Source of the DNA: Shewanella canadensis
GTDB lineage: Bacteria; Pseudomonadota; Gammaproteobacteria; Enterobacterales; Shewanellaceae
Direction of reading: 5' to 3'
Assembly (NCBI RefSeq): GCF_003966225.1
Contig: NZ_RXNU01000004.1
Span: 372,001-436,000, forward strand
Length of the DNA: 64,000 bases
The translations under genes were made by a program, and so were the position numbers. Shown one piece after another: positions 36,328 to 46,223 of the stretch. Each line of letters opens with the position of its first letter. Position 1 is the stretch's first letter. A model generated the notes under the pieces. That model was given only the letters and a program-made list of their open reading frames with translations, was not told the origin of the DNA and made no database searches.

Positions 36328-39300
36328 TTTTTGCGTAAGCTTTGCGCCAGTGTCGCACTCATTAATGCCCTCAATGCTATAGGCTTAATGATTTTACGCA
36401 GGTAGCCATAACCCATCGCCTTCGCCTGCTGAACCACGGCCTCATCTATGGTCGCGGTGATTAATATACCGGGCAGGGGCAGATCTGATAGCCCTTGTAG
36501 CTCTTCCATCAGGGTGAGTCCATCCAGGCTGTCATCGAGTTGATAGTCCACTAGCATGATATCTATCTCACTGGCGTGTTTCTCAAGTTGTCGCTTGGCC
36601 TGCTGCACTGAGTTTGCGCCGTAGACCTTACATCTCCAGCCACTGAGCAGCTCCGTCATGCCGGCGAGCACATTGGGGTCATTGTCGATACACAGCACAT
36701 TGACGCCATGCAGAGTTAAGATGTCGGCTTCACTCTTCTCTATCTGGGCGGCCATCGGCGCCGCGATATCTAAGGTGAGACTAAAGATACTGCCTTGACC
36801 GACACGAGAAGAGAGGGTCAGCTGCTGCTTTAATAGTGAGGTCAGTCCCTGAGCGATATTGAGTCCCAGACCTAGCCCGTTGACCCCCAGATGACCGGAG
36901 GGCTGTAGGCGGGTAAATTGTTCAAATATCACCGCTTGTTTATCCAGGGGGATCCCGGGTCCATTATCTACGACTTGAATCTTGAGTTTGCTGCCATGTC
37001 GGCGACAGCCCAGAAGAATTTTCCCCTCTCCGGCATACCTGAAGGCATTACTTATCAGATTTTGCAAAATTCGCCTTAGCATCACCTTATCGCTTGAGAC
37101 CCAGATCCCGGTATTGATATGACGGAACTCCACATTAGCGCTTGCGGATATTGCGCCGTACTCATCGACGATGGAGTCTAAAACCTCCTGAAGTGGAAAA
37201 CGCTCAATTTCGGGAACCAGGGTGCCACTCTCGATGCGAGAAATTTCATTGAGATCCAGCAGCAACTCATTGGCCACTTTAAGGGAGTTATCGATGTAAC
37301 CTATCTGCTGCTTCTGTTTTTCAGATAGCTGACTGCTCTGTACAAAAGCGGAGGAGAACAGGCGCGCCGCAGACAGAGGCTGCAGCAGATCGTGGCTGCA
37401 GGCCTTCAGATACTGACTCTTCTTCTGGTGGGCTTGCTCCACTTTTTGAATCGCATCGGCAAGCTCTGCATTGGTTTGCTCCAGACTCAGGTTCGCCTGT
37501 TCCAGTTTCCTGGTGCGTTCATAGACCCGGGCTTCGAGATCAAGATTTTTCTCTTTCAGTAACTTTTCGGCTTCCCGGTACATGGTAATGTCCGAGAAGA
37601 TCATCACAAATCCGCCATCTGGAATGGGATTTCCTTCAATACGAATGGTCTTGCCATCGCCCTGGACCCGCTCGGTACTATGGCGGCTACCCTGACGTAA
37701 AAACGTCAGTCGTCGTTCGACTTTCTGTCCGATATTCTTATTGAACTTGCCCCCATGACTCAGGTTGTACTGGATGAGCTGCTTTACCGGACAGCCGATA
37801 TAGATGAGGTCATCCGGGTAGTCGAACAGCTCCAGATAATGCTTATTCCAGGCAACCAATTTAAGATCGCTATCTATTACCGATATTCCTTCACTGGCGT
37901 TTTCGATGGCGCTGTGAAGTACCGAACGGCTGAACTCCATTCTGTGGCTGGAGGCATCTTCGACAAGCTGCGCGACCTCGTTGATGGCTATGTCCCGGCC
38001 ATTAAGGGCGCAGGAGATCACCAGACGGGCAGAAGCCGAGCCCATCACACTCGCCAGCATGTTTTCGGTATAAAAAATAAGTGCCTGATTATGGCTGTTC
38101 TTGTTTGAGGGGAGCGATTCTTGCTGGCTGAAAAAATCCCTGAACCCTTGCTCGGCTCGCTCTTCACCCACGAAACGAGCAACCAGCAATTCGAGATCTT
38201 TAGGTTTGATATTTTTTTGGATCCCGGAGGGCAAATTATCGATATCCGGTCTCTGAATAAAGTGCTCGTTCTGCATCTGCTCATGTACGCTCTGCCTGGT
38301 GAGCAGTGAAACCAACCACAGCATAAGGATGTTGACGAGCAGGCCTATCAGGGTTGCCATGGTCGTCATCGAATATTCGCTGCCGGCCAGTGGATGAGGG
38401 TAAAAGCCCAGTTGAGGGAGCATATTGAGTACAAGCCAGAGGCTGAAGCCACTGGAGATCCCTAAGATAGCGCCGACCAGCGTCACCCTTCGCCACAAGA
38501 AGGCGGCAAACAGGGTCGGACCTATCTGGGCTATGGCACCGAATGCGACTTCACCTAAGGAGGCAAGCGTGTCAGGCGGTGCCAGTAAAAACATACCGTA
38601 ACTTAAGAAGATGACAAGCAACACCAGGGCCTTACGTATACTCAACAGGTGTGAGCGAAAGCGGTGAAAGTTGGTACTTTGAATATTGCTGAATTTAAAC
38701 AGGGTCGGGAATACCACTTCATTACTCAGCATGGTGCTCAAGGCTATCGTGGAGATGATGACCATGGAGCTTGCCGCAGAAATAGCGCCCAGAAAACTGA
38801 ATAACCCCAGCCAGGCCTGACCATTGAAGGCTGGCAGAAACAGCACATAGGCATCACTCTTGAGTGAATCACCATAGAGCAGGTTACCGGCCTGTCCCAG
38901 CGGGGTGGCGAAAAATGCGAACACTAAAATGTAAATCGGGAAGGTCCAGCGACTCCATATGGCATGTTTCTGCTCTTTTAATTCGACGATGAGTACCTGA
39001 AATTGTCGGGGCAGACAGAGAAATGCGGAGAGGACGATAAAGAGCAATCCAAACATTGAGACCAGATTCGGGTAATTAAACTCGGTTGATGCCGGTAAGC
39101 TCTCATTCGCTAAGTTCCATATTTGCAGTGGAGAGTCGAACAGAAAAAATGAGACAAATATACCGACAGTCAGGTAGGCGATGAGCTTGACGAAGGACTC
39201 GAAGGCGATCGCTAACATCATTCCCGGGTGGCGTTCGGTGACGTCGATGGCCCTGACCCCGAAGATGATGGTAAAACCTGCCAAAATAACACTCACCACG

Positions 39301-39773
39301 CCGCCTATCTGCCACGAAGACATGAGATGATCTTGGCGCAAGATCTCGTAGGAGTTCACGATGGCTTTCAGTTGCAGGGCGATATAGGGCAAGGTGCCAA
39401 ACAGGGCGACTAAGGTCACGATGAAGGCCAGCAGTTGTGATTTTCCAAATCGGGCCGCGAGCAGATCGGCGATAGAGGTGATGTTAAGCTTGAGGCTGAC
39501 GCGTATCAGCCGTTGAATAAATGGCCAGGCAAAAATAAACAGCAGTATGGGAGCAATATACACCGGCAGGTATGAAAATGAGTTACTCGCCGCCTGCCCG
39601 GCGGTCCCTAAAAAACCCCACGAGGTGCAATAGACTCCCAGAGAAAGCGCATAGATAACCGTGTGTTGTCGATTAACTAGCCTGTCCCGGTACCTGTCAC
39701 CCAGAAAAGCCATCAGGAAGAGTAAGCCAATATAGCTGATACTTATGGTGACTAACAGCCAGTTGGGAAACAT
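36288..39773 (-). CDS. SSS-transporter-fused hybrid histidine kinase (CrbS/MxtR-like)
   Basis: Membrane sensor kinase of 1161 residues. Residues 1-480 form a sodium:solute symporter (SLC5-like) domain with about 13 helices; a STAC-like linker follows (about 515-600), then a PAS domain (about 635-745, SVIDSDLKLVAWNKHYLELFDYP), a coiled coil, the dimerisation helix with phospho-acceptor H794 in SHDLLQPLSAARLF, an ATPase domain (about 890-1010, NLISNAFRYAGEG, DNGPGIP, GLGLGLNIAQG) and a receiver domain with D1076 in MLVDYQL. Such proteins link a carboxylate transporter-like sensor to acetate and short-chain acid control. Its location beside an uptake and acyl-CoA ligase operon suggests that it senses the imported acid. 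Confidence 0.88.
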   Translation of the reverse strand: MFPNWLLVTISISYIGLLFLMAFLGDRYRDRLVNRQHTVIYALSLGVYCTSWGFLGTAGQAASNSFSYLPVYIAPILLFIFAWPFIQRLIRVSLKLNITSIADLLAARFGKSQLLAFIVTLVALFGTLPYIALQLKAIVNSYEILRQDHLMSSWQIGGVVSVILAGFTIIFGVRAIDVTERHPGMMLAIAFESFVKLIAYLTVGIFVSFFLFDSPLQIWNLANESLPASTEFNYPNLVSMFGLLFIVLSAFLCLPRQFQVLIVELKEQKHAIWSRWTFPIYILVFAFFATPLGQAGNLLYGDSLKSDAYVLFLPAFNGQAWLGLFSFLGAISAASSMVIISTIALSTMLSNEVVFPTLFKFSNIQSTNFHRFRSHLLSIRKALVLLVIFLSYGMFLLAPPDTLASLGEVAFGAIAQIGPTLFAAFLWRRVTLVGAILGISSGFSLWLVLNMLPQLGFYPHPLAGSEYSMTTMATLIGLLVNILMLWLVSLLTRQSVHEQMQNEHFIQRPDIDNLPSGIQKNIKPKDLELLVARFVGEERAEQGFRDFFSQQESLPSNKNSHNQALIFYTENMLASVMGSASARLVISCALNGRDIAINEVAQLVEDASSHRMEFSRSVLHSAIENASEGISVIDSDLKLVAWNKHYLELFDYPDDLIYIGCPVKQLIQYNLSHGGKFNKNIGQKVERRLTFLRQGSRHSTERVQGDGKTIRIEGNPIPDGGFVMIFSDITMYREAEKLLKEKNLDLEARVYERTRKLEQANLSLEQTNAELADAIQKVEQAHQKKSQYLKACSHDLLQPLSAARLFSSAFVQSSQLSEKQKQQIGYIDNSLKVANELLLDLNEISRIESGTLVPEIERFPLQEVLDSIVDEYGAISASANVEFRHINTGIWVSSDKVMLRRILQNLISNAFRYAGEGKILLGCRRHGSKLKIQVVDNGPGIPLDKQAVIFEQFTRLQPSGHLGVNGLGLGLNIAQGLTSLLKQQLTLSSRVGQGSIFSLTLDIAAPMAAQIEKSEADILTLHGVNVLCIDNDPNVLAGMTELLSGWRCKVYGANSVQQAKRQLEKHASEIDIMLVDYQLDDSLDGLTLMEELQGLSDLPLPGILITATIDEAVVQQAKAMGYGYLRKIIKPIALRALMSATLAQSLRKNYCASSEKVALSS

Positions 39774-40013
39774 ACGCTTTAATGAACCTTATTATGAGTT
39801 TCTGTCCATCGATACGAAGTCAAAAAACCTGTTTGTTATAAAATTTAACATATCATATTTCCACGGTTATTTATCTCTAATTACTATCGACTTAAGTCTT
39901 AGTCCCTTCGTCTTGCGACTTATGGATTAAGACTGCTGCACTAATACCTATTCCCAATTGAGTCAATGTCGAGAATTCTCCATCTTGGCTGCAGACATTA
40001 AAGGGGATAGAAG

Positions 40014-41054
40014 ATGCTAATTTCTAAAATTAAAAAAATCGCGATAGCGGGTTCCATGTGTGTTTGCGCCAGTTCAGCCATGGCGGGATACGACTTCGAA
40101 GTGGGTGAAGATGGCAAGATTAGCTTTGGTGGTTACATCAAGGTCGATGCACGTTATGTCAGCGGTGATGTCGCCTATCGGGATTTTTGGATAGGTACGG
40201 GTACACCGCTTTCTGAGGACGCATCGCAGTTCAGAATTTTTGCCAATGAGTCGCGATTCAATACCAAATATGTTCATGGGGATGTGACCGGCTTTATCGA
40301 GATGGATTTTCTCGGAGGCGGCGGTAACCAGGTGGTCTCGAACTCGGCCAACCCCCGTATTCGTCACGCTTTCATCAAATACAAAGGGATCACCGCAGGC
40401 CAGACATGGACCACGTTCATGAATACCAGTGCGATTCCTGAGACCGCAGATTTTGCAGGGGCAACCGTAGGATTGGCCTTCATTCGTCAAGGGCAGGTGC
40501 GTTTCGATGCCGGTAATTTCCAGATCTCTATCGAAAACCCTGAGAGTGTCGGTGGCGATACCGCCAACGATGATCTCCCGGATGTCATTGCTCGCTACAA
40601 CATTAAGGGCGACTGGGGCAACGTGTCTGTATCGGCATTGGGCCGCAGTCTCAATACGACTATGGGCAATAGTGAAACGGCGTTAGGTGGTTCGATAGCC
40701 GGCCGTATCAAGACCTTTGGTAAAGACGATTTCAGGTTTCAATTCCATGAGGGTGAAGTGGGCCGTTATGTCGGCGTAGGTACCGCCTCAGATCTTATCG
40801 GAGAGGAGGTTGAAAGTACCACCTCCTATCTTGCTGCATACCGCCATTACTGGACCGACACCCTAAGAAGCACCGTCCTGTACGGCCGTGTAGAAACCGA
40901 TATTGCGGATGCAGAGCGCACTCAATGGAGTGTCAACCTGTTCCAAAATTTGACTCCCCAACTTGCCGTCGGATTTGAAGTCGGCAACTTTGAAATGGGC
41001 GATAAGAATGTTGACTCTGATTATGCACAGCTATCGATGAGATACGCACTCTAA
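40014..41054 (+). CDS. DcaP-like outer membrane porin
   Basis: Predicted trimeric outer-membrane channel, 346 residues. The signal peptide ends at SSAMA (about residue 24). The mature protein begins YDFEVGEDGKISFGGYIKVDARYVSGD, typical of DcaP-family porins known for uptake of dicarboxylates and other organic acids, and alternates beta strands to a C-terminal YAQLSMRYAL. The IRHAFIKYKGITAGQTWTTFM block near residues 115-140 is also a family hallmark. It lies 194 bases before the ABC transporter operon and is on the same strand, so it likely serves as the outer-membrane entry for the same substrate. Confidence 0.82.
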   Translation: MLISKIKKIAIAGSMCVCASSAMAGYDFEVGEDGKISFGGYIKVDARYVSGDVAYRDFWIGTGTPLSEDASQFRIFANESRFNTKYVHGDVTGFIEMDFLGGGGNQVVSNSANPRIRHAFIKYKGITAGQTWTTFMNTSAIPETADFAGATVGLAFIRQGQVRFDAGNFQISIENPESVGGDTANDDLPDVIARYNIKGDWGNVSVSALGRSLNTTMGNSETALGGSIAGRIKTFGKDDFRFQFHEGEVGRYVGVGTASDLIGEEVESTTSYLAAYRHYWTDTLRSTVLYGRVETDIADAERTQWSVNLFQNLTPQLAVGFEVGNFEMGDKNVDSDYAQLSMRYAL

Positions 41055-41248
41055 ACGCTCCATTTTGGGGTGGGGCAACCCACCTCTCTTTTTAGATACA
41101 TCGCTTTAAGAACGACTAGCGCTATTGCGAGTGGCCAGGCAAAAGTTAACCCTGCTTCTCTCAAGCGATACAGGGCTAGTGTCAATCAGCACTGTGACAT
41201 CACTATTGTGTCGTTAATGAATGGAACTTAAGTTCAAGGAGTACGGGT

Positions 41249-42046
41249 GTGACAGAAACTATCCTGAAAATAGACCAGATATCCCTCGCATTTGGTGGTG
41301 TTAAGGCACTGACGGATGTGAGCTTTGATGTAAACAAAGGCGAAGTCTTTTCCATCATTGGCCCTAACGGGGCGGGAAAAACATCGATGTTGAACTGCAT
41401 CTCCGGCCGTTATCGCCCTAATAAAGGGGCCATTCATTTTGATAACACCGATGTGACCAACTTAAGGCCCAATGACAGGGCCGATCTGGGCATTGGCCGC
41501 ACCTTCCAGAATCTCGCCCTCTTTGGTCACATGTCGGTGTTGGACAACATCATGGTTGGCCGCCATCACCTGATGAAGAATAACTGGTTAACCGGCCCCC
41601 TCTACTGGGCATCTCCGGCGCAAAAAGAGGAGCTGACTCATCGCCGACAAGTTGAAGAGATCATCGACTTTCTGGATATCTCCCATGTGCGTAAATCGAT
41701 GGCAGGTACACTTTCATATGGCCTGCGTAAACGCGTCGAGCTGGCCCGCGCTATCGCCCTGAAGCCCAAACTTATTTTGCTCGATGAACCTATGGCCGGA
41801 ATGAACCTGGAAGAGAAGGAGGACATGGCGCGCTACATACTCGATCTCAATGAAGAGTTCGGTATCACAGTGGTCATGATTGAACATGATATGGGCGTGG
41901 TGATGGATATCTCTCATCAGGTCATGGTGTTGGATTTTGGTAAGAAACTCATCTGTGGTCTTCCCGATGAGGTGATGGCAGATGAACATGTGAGACAGGC
42001 TTACCTTGGATTAGAAGAAAACGAGCAGTTACAGGAGGTGGGCTAA
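41249..42046 (+). CDS. LivG-type ABC transporter ATP-binding protein
   Basis: Cytoplasmic ATPase of a branched-chain-amino-acid-type (HAAT) importer, 265 residues. Walker A GPNGAGKT at 38-45; Q-loop in RTFQNLALFGHMSV; signature LSYGLRKRVELARAIA; Walker B LILLDEPMAGMN near 175-186; the switch His in IEHDMGVV. It begins at GTG behind AAGGAG. The last base of the TAA stop is the first base of the ATG of the acyl-CoA synthetase (TAATG), indicating translational coupling. The signature reads LSYG instead of LSGG, a common variant in this subfamily. Confidence 0.92.
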   Translation: MTETILKIDQISLAFGGVKALTDVSFDVNKGEVFSIIGPNGAGKTSMLNCISGRYRPNKGAIHFDNTDVTNLRPNDRADLGIGRTFQNLALFGHMSVLDNIMVGRHHLMKNNWLTGPLYWASPAQKEELTHRRQVEEIIDFLDISHVRKSMAGTLSYGLRKRVELARAIALKPKLILLDEPMAGMNLEEKEDMARYILDLNEEFGITVVMIEHDMGVVMDISHQVMVLDFGKKLICGLPDEVMADEHVRQAYLGLEENEQLQEVG

Positions 42047-44010
42047 TGAATATGCCAAGCCAAGCGTCATCCAATCGATTCGATATGGGCGACATGGATA
42101 CTTTTCCAAAAATCCTCAGGCATAACGCCACACTCTGGCCCGATGATATTGCCATGCGGGAGAAAGAGTTCGGGATCTGGAGTGAATTTAGCTGGTTAGA
42201 TTATCACAACCGGGTGAAATGGATGACCCTGGCCCTGTCATCTATGGGTATCGAAGCAAACAGCACCATAGCCCTGCTGGGAGACAACAGACCCGAGTGG
42301 GTATGGGGTGAAGTTGCGGCTCATGCCATGAGTTGCTTCTCTCTGGGGGTCTATCAGGACTCATTGCACGAAGAGGTGGCCTATCTTCTCAACCGAAGCA
42401 ATGCCAGTGTGGTCATTGCCGAAGATGAGGAGCAGTGTGACAAGCTACTTGAGCTCGAAGATAGTATCCCCAGTGTCAGATATATCGTCTATTGCGACCC
42501 ACGAGGCATGCGCAAATATGATGACCCACGGCTTATCAACGTCGAAGATATTTATGCGTTGGGCCAGCGAATCGATAAAAAGACGCCCAGGCTCTACGAT
42601 GCATTCGTAGATGCGGGCAAGGCCGAGAATATCGCCATCTACTGCACCACTTCCGGCACCACCTCGAAACCAAAGATTGTGCTGCTTCAAGGCAGTAAGT
42701 TTATCGACCACTGCTGCTCATACTTGCGCGCCGATCCGCGTGCGCCGGGTGACAACTATGTCTCCGTATTGCCTCTTCCCTGGATCATGGAGCAGGTGTA
42801 TACGGTGGGCCAGGCGCTGATCGCCAGGCAGATAGTCAACTTTGTCGAAGAGCAGGAGACCATGATGGCCGATCTGCGTGAAATAGGCCCCAGCTTTGTC
42901 CTGCTGGCCCCCAGAGTATGGGAAGGCATATTGGCCGACGTGCAGGCGAGAATGATGGACTCCTCCCGTCTGAAGCAGGCGCTGTTTAATTTCGCCATGA
43001 ACAGGGCGCAGAAAAGTTTACAGCAAGGGAGAAAGTCCCGTTTGGCCGATCTTATATTGATGAGGGCGCTGCGAGACAGACTCGGTTTCTCATTCCTGAA
43101 ATCCGCTGCGACAGGTGGCGCCGCCATGGGCCCGGATACCTTCAGGTTCTTCCAGAGTATCGGTGTACCACTGCGTCAACTCTATGGTCAGACCGAGATG
43201 TGTGGGGCATACACGATTCATCAGGAAGACGATGTGGATTATGACAGCGTCGGTGTCGCTTTCGATAGCGCCGAGGTCAAGGTTATCAATTGTGACCGTG
43301 AAGGGGTGGGCGAGGTGATCGCCAAAACCTTAGGCATGTTCAATGGCTACCTGGGTGATCAGGAGGCGTTTGACGAAGACGTGAAACAGGGATGGATGCA
43401 TACGGGAGATGCGGGCTATTTTAAGCCGTCGGGGCACCTTGTGGTTATCGACAGAATTAAAGATCTGGCCAAAACGAGCCAAGGTATTCAGTACTCACCT
43501 CAATATATAGAGAACAAGCTTAAGTTCTCCTCCTTTATCGGAGAGGCGGTGATCCTTGGCAAAGAGAAACCCTATCTGTCGGCCATCTTATGCATACGTT
43601 TCAGTATCGTATCTAAGTGGGCCGAGCAACGCGGCCTCGCCTTTACCAACTACACCAACCTGTCATCGCTGCCCGAAGTCTATGAAAAGTTGTCTGAGGA
43701 GATTGAGATAGTGAATCAGTCACTACCGGATGCCCAGAAGATCAGTAAATTTATCCTGCTCTATAAGGAGCTCGATGCCGATGATGGCGAGTTAACCCGT
43801 ACCCGCAAGGTCAGGCGTGGTGTGATAGCCGATAAGTATGGCGACATCATCTCATCTATTTATAACGATGCACCTCATGTGGATATCGATACTGTGATCA
43901 CCTTCCAGGATGGCAGTAAGTCCCGAATTCAGACCCAGCTTAAGGTGGCATCGGTTATCGAGACGACAAGCGTATCCGAGACAGAAATAGAGCAAAGGAG
44001 AGCGTCATGA
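42046..44010 (+). CDS. FAA1-like long-chain acyl-CoA synthetase in an ABC transporter operon
   Basis: AMP-forming acyl-CoA ligase of 654 residues, the longer FAA1 type rather than the 560-residue FadD type. The ATP-binding P-loop motif is CTTSGTTSKPKIV near residues 204-216, QLYGQTEMCGAYT near 385, the GWMHTGDAGYFKP motif near 452, and the A8 hinge DRIKDLAKTSQGIQYSPQYIEN near 468-489. TRTRKVRRGV toward the C-terminus supplies the basic residues of the adenylation lid. It is overlapped by one base at the 5' end and four bases (ATGA) at the 3' end with transporter genes. This supports activation of the imported acid at the membrane; substrate chain length or ring type is unknown. Confidence 0.88.
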   Translation: MNMPSQASSNRFDMGDMDTFPKILRHNATLWPDDIAMREKEFGIWSEFSWLDYHNRVKWMTLALSSMGIEANSTIALLGDNRPEWVWGEVAAHAMSCFSLGVYQDSLHEEVAYLLNRSNASVVIAEDEEQCDKLLELEDSIPSVRYIVYCDPRGMRKYDDPRLINVEDIYALGQRIDKKTPRLYDAFVDAGKAENIAIYCTTSGTTSKPKIVLLQGSKFIDHCCSYLRADPRAPGDNYVSVLPLPWIMEQVYTVGQALIARQIVNFVEEQETMMADLREIGPSFVLLAPRVWEGILADVQARMMDSSRLKQALFNFAMNRAQKSLQQGRKSRLADLILMRALRDRLGFSFLKSAATGGAAMGPDTFRFFQSIGVPLRQLYGQTEMCGAYTIHQEDDVDYDSVGVAFDSAEVKVINCDREGVGEVIAKTLGMFNGYLGDQEAFDEDVKQGWMHTGDAGYFKPSGHLVVIDRIKDLAKTSQGIQYSPQYIENKLKFSSFIGEAVILGKEKPYLSAILCIRFSIVSKWAEQRGLAFTNYTNLSSLPEVYEKLSEEIEIVNQSLPDAQKISKFILLYKELDADDGELTRTRKVRRGVIADKYGDIISSIYNDAPHVDIDTVITFQDGSKSRIQTQLKVASVIETTSVSETEIEQRRAS

Positions 44011-44900
44011 ATTTTGAATTACTACTGCAACTCATCATCAACGGCCTGATTGTCGGCCTCTTGTATGGCGTTGTGGGCATGTGTTTTGTCTTGGTCTATA
44101 AATCGACTCAGATTGTTAACTTCGCCCAGGGAGAGTTCCTGCTGGTGGGGGCTTGGGTGTGTTGGGCGTTCCTAGTCTATATGGAGCTGCCATTCGTAGT
44201 TGGTTTTGTGCTAACTCTCTGTTTTATGGCCCTGTTTGGTGTGTTGCTACAGATGATAGTCCTGCGCCCCATGATAGGTGAGCCCATTATCTCGGTCATC
44301 ATGGTGACGATCGGCCTGTCGATATTTTTTCAGTCATTAACGAAATGGATATTTGGCGTTTCACCGCAGAGCTATCCCAAGGTCTTCGATACTCACTCAA
44401 TCTCGATCTTTGGCCTCAACGTTGAACTGGCTTATCTGATGAGCACCATCATAGCCCTGTGCATCATGGTGGGTTTCTTCTTCTTCTTTAAATACTCAAA
44501 GCATGGTCTGGCGATGCGGGCGACGGCGTTCGATCAGCAGGTGGCTCAGAGCCTGGGGATCTCGGTTAAGCAGGTCTTCGCCATGAGTTGGGGCATTGCG
44601 GCCACGGTTTCGGCAACGGCGGGCGTGGTGATAGGCATGGTTAACGGGGTATCAGACTCATTGTCTGCCATCGGTATCAAGGTGTTCCCGGCGGTGATAT
44701 TGGGTGGATTAGACTCCATCGTGGGTGCCATCGTGGGCGGTGTGATCATCGGCGTTCTAGAGAACGTTGCCGAGTTCTTCGACAGTCAGTACTTACACAT
44801 AGGCAACATGTATGACATAGCGCCGTTTTACGTGCTGTTAGTGATCCTCTGGTTTAAACCCTATGGCCTGTTTGGTACACGGGATATCGAGCGTATCTAG
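44007..44900 (+). CDS. LivH-type ABC transporter permease
   Basis: Inner-membrane permease of a Liv/HAAT importer, 297 residues, about eight transmembrane helices. The opening LLLQLIINGLIVGLLYGVVGMCFVLVYKSTQIVNFAQGEFLLVGAW is typical, as are GLAMRATAFDQQVAQSLGISVKQVFAMSWGIAA (ATPase-coupling region near 168-200) and the LGGLDSIVGAIVGGVIIGVLE repeat near 232-252. Its start overlaps the acyl-CoA synthetase stop by ATGA. The second permease follows after 87 bases. Confidence 0.92.
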   Translation: MNFELLLQLIINGLIVGLLYGVVGMCFVLVYKSTQIVNFAQGEFLLVGAWVCWAFLVYMELPFVVGFVLTLCFMALFGVLLQMIVLRPMIGEPIISVIMVTIGLSIFFQSLTKWIFGVSPQSYPKVFDTHSISIFGLNVELAYLMSTIIALCIMVGFFFFFKYSKHGLAMRATAFDQQVAQSLGISVKQVFAMSWGIAATVSATAGVVIGMVNGVSDSLSAIGIKVFPAVILGGLDSIVGAIVGGVIIGVLENVAEFFDSQYLHIGNMYDIAPFYVLLVILWFKPYGLFGTRDIERI

Positions 44901-44987
44901 GCTCGTGTGAAGACATTCTCAGGTAAATTCAAGCTCGAAATATAAACAGGCCCTAGCAGGCTGTAAATACAGTTCAAGGAGTTTTTT

Positions 44988-46061
44988 ATGTCTAGTTTGG
45001 CAATGCGTCCATGCGGGGATTTCAGGACCAGTTACAAGAAAGACAACACGATATTTGAGACCAAGACAATACGATTGATGGCCATACTAGCCATCGCAGC
45101 CGCTTGTCTGGCACCTCTGGTTTTGGATGGCTACTTTTTAACCCTGTTTATCCAGATCTCTTATCTGGGAATAGCGGCGCTGGGACTCAACATCTTAGTG
45201 GGTTTCACCGGACAGATATCTTTGGGTCATGGTGCCTTCTTTGGTTTCGGTGCATTTGCATCAGCTTGGCTCAATACCAGCTTCAATATCCCGGTAGCCC
45301 TGTGCATCCCCTTGGCAGGCTTCTTAACTATGGCAGTAGGCATGTTATTTGGTATGCCCGCCGCACGTATTAAGGGACTTTACCTGGCGATTGCGACTTT
45401 GGCGGCCCAGTTTATTATCGAAGACTTTTTTGCCCGGGCTGATTGGTTCTCCGGTGGTTCATCGGGCTCTATGGCGGCGCCGGTGAACCTGTTCGGTTTC
45501 GAGTTCGATACAGACCAAAGCTTCTACTATATCGCCCTGTTCGCCCTGATCTTTATGTATATCTGGGGCTGTAACCTGATGCGCAGCCGGGATGGTCGTG
45601 CGTTTGTGGCGGTACGTGACCACTATCTTTCGGCCGAGATCATGGGGGTGAAGTTAAACAAGTATCGCCTACTGTCATTTGGCATCTCCTCTTTCTATGC
45701 GGGGATCGGCGGGGCGCTATACGCGCACTACCTTGGTTATGTGTCGGCAGAAGGTTTCACCATTTTTATGTCGATACAGTTTCTGGCCATGATCATCATC
45801 GGCGGTCTGGGCTCGATTAAGGGAACCTTGATGGGGGTCATCTTCATGGTGCTTCTGCCTGAGATGTTGGAGACGGGCGTCGGCCTGATGAAATACACCG
45901 ACTGGGGCAATATCCCTATGGTGACCGACGGTCTGGCCTACATCAAAGAGATGGCAATCGGTCTGGTGATCATCCTGTTCCTTATTTTTGAGCCAGAGGG
46001 ACTCGCCCATCGATGGGCGCAAATAAAGAACTATTGGAAATTTTATCCATTCGCTTACTAA
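44988..46061 (+). CDS. LivM-type ABC transporter permease
   Basis: Second inner-membrane permease of the same importer, 357 residues, nine or more hydrophobic helices. LGLNILVGFTGQISLGHGAFFGFGAF near residues 64-90, GRAFVAVRDHYLSAEIMGVKLNKYRLLSFGISSFYAGIGGAL (coupling region near 203-245) and IIGGLGSIKGTLMGVIFM near 270-287 match LivM. The N-terminal 30 residues are hydrophilic, slightly longer than usual. A strong AAGGAG precedes the ATG. A 147-162 base gap then separates it from the binding-protein gene. Confidence 0.92.
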   Translation: MSSLAMRPCGDFRTSYKKDNTIFETKTIRLMAILAIAAACLAPLVLDGYFLTLFIQISYLGIAALGLNILVGFTGQISLGHGAFFGFGAFASAWLNTSFNIPVALCIPLAGFLTMAVGMLFGMPAARIKGLYLAIATLAAQFIIEDFFARADWFSGGSSGSMAAPVNLFGFEFDTDQSFYYIALFALIFMYIWGCNLMRSRDGRAFVAVRDHYLSAEIMGVKLNKYRLLSFGISSFYAGIGGALYAHYLGYVSAEGFTIFMSIQFLAMIIIGGLGSIKGTLMGVIFMVLLPEMLETGVGLMKYTDWGNIPMVTDGLAYIKEMAIGLVIILFLIFEPEGLAHRWAQIKNYWKFYPFAY

Positions 46062-46154
46062 GAGGTCCGTTCGTTTCAAGCAGTGTAAAAGCAAGCCGCA
46101 GAAGGACTTTGTTAAGTAGCCGAAGCCATTTGCTAACGATTAACTCGTAACTAT

Positions 46155-46173
46155 AAGTTTCAACTACAAACTT
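46155..46173. other. inverted repeat upstream of the binding-protein gene
   Basis: AAGTTT / AAACTT with a 7-base spacer in the gap between the LivM-type permease and binding-protein genes. No T run; may stabilise the binding-protein mRNA. Confidence 0.25.
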
Positions 46174-46223
46174 CTAACTATAACAAGTACCGGCTATCAG
46201 CCACTATTTTGAAGGAATATGAC

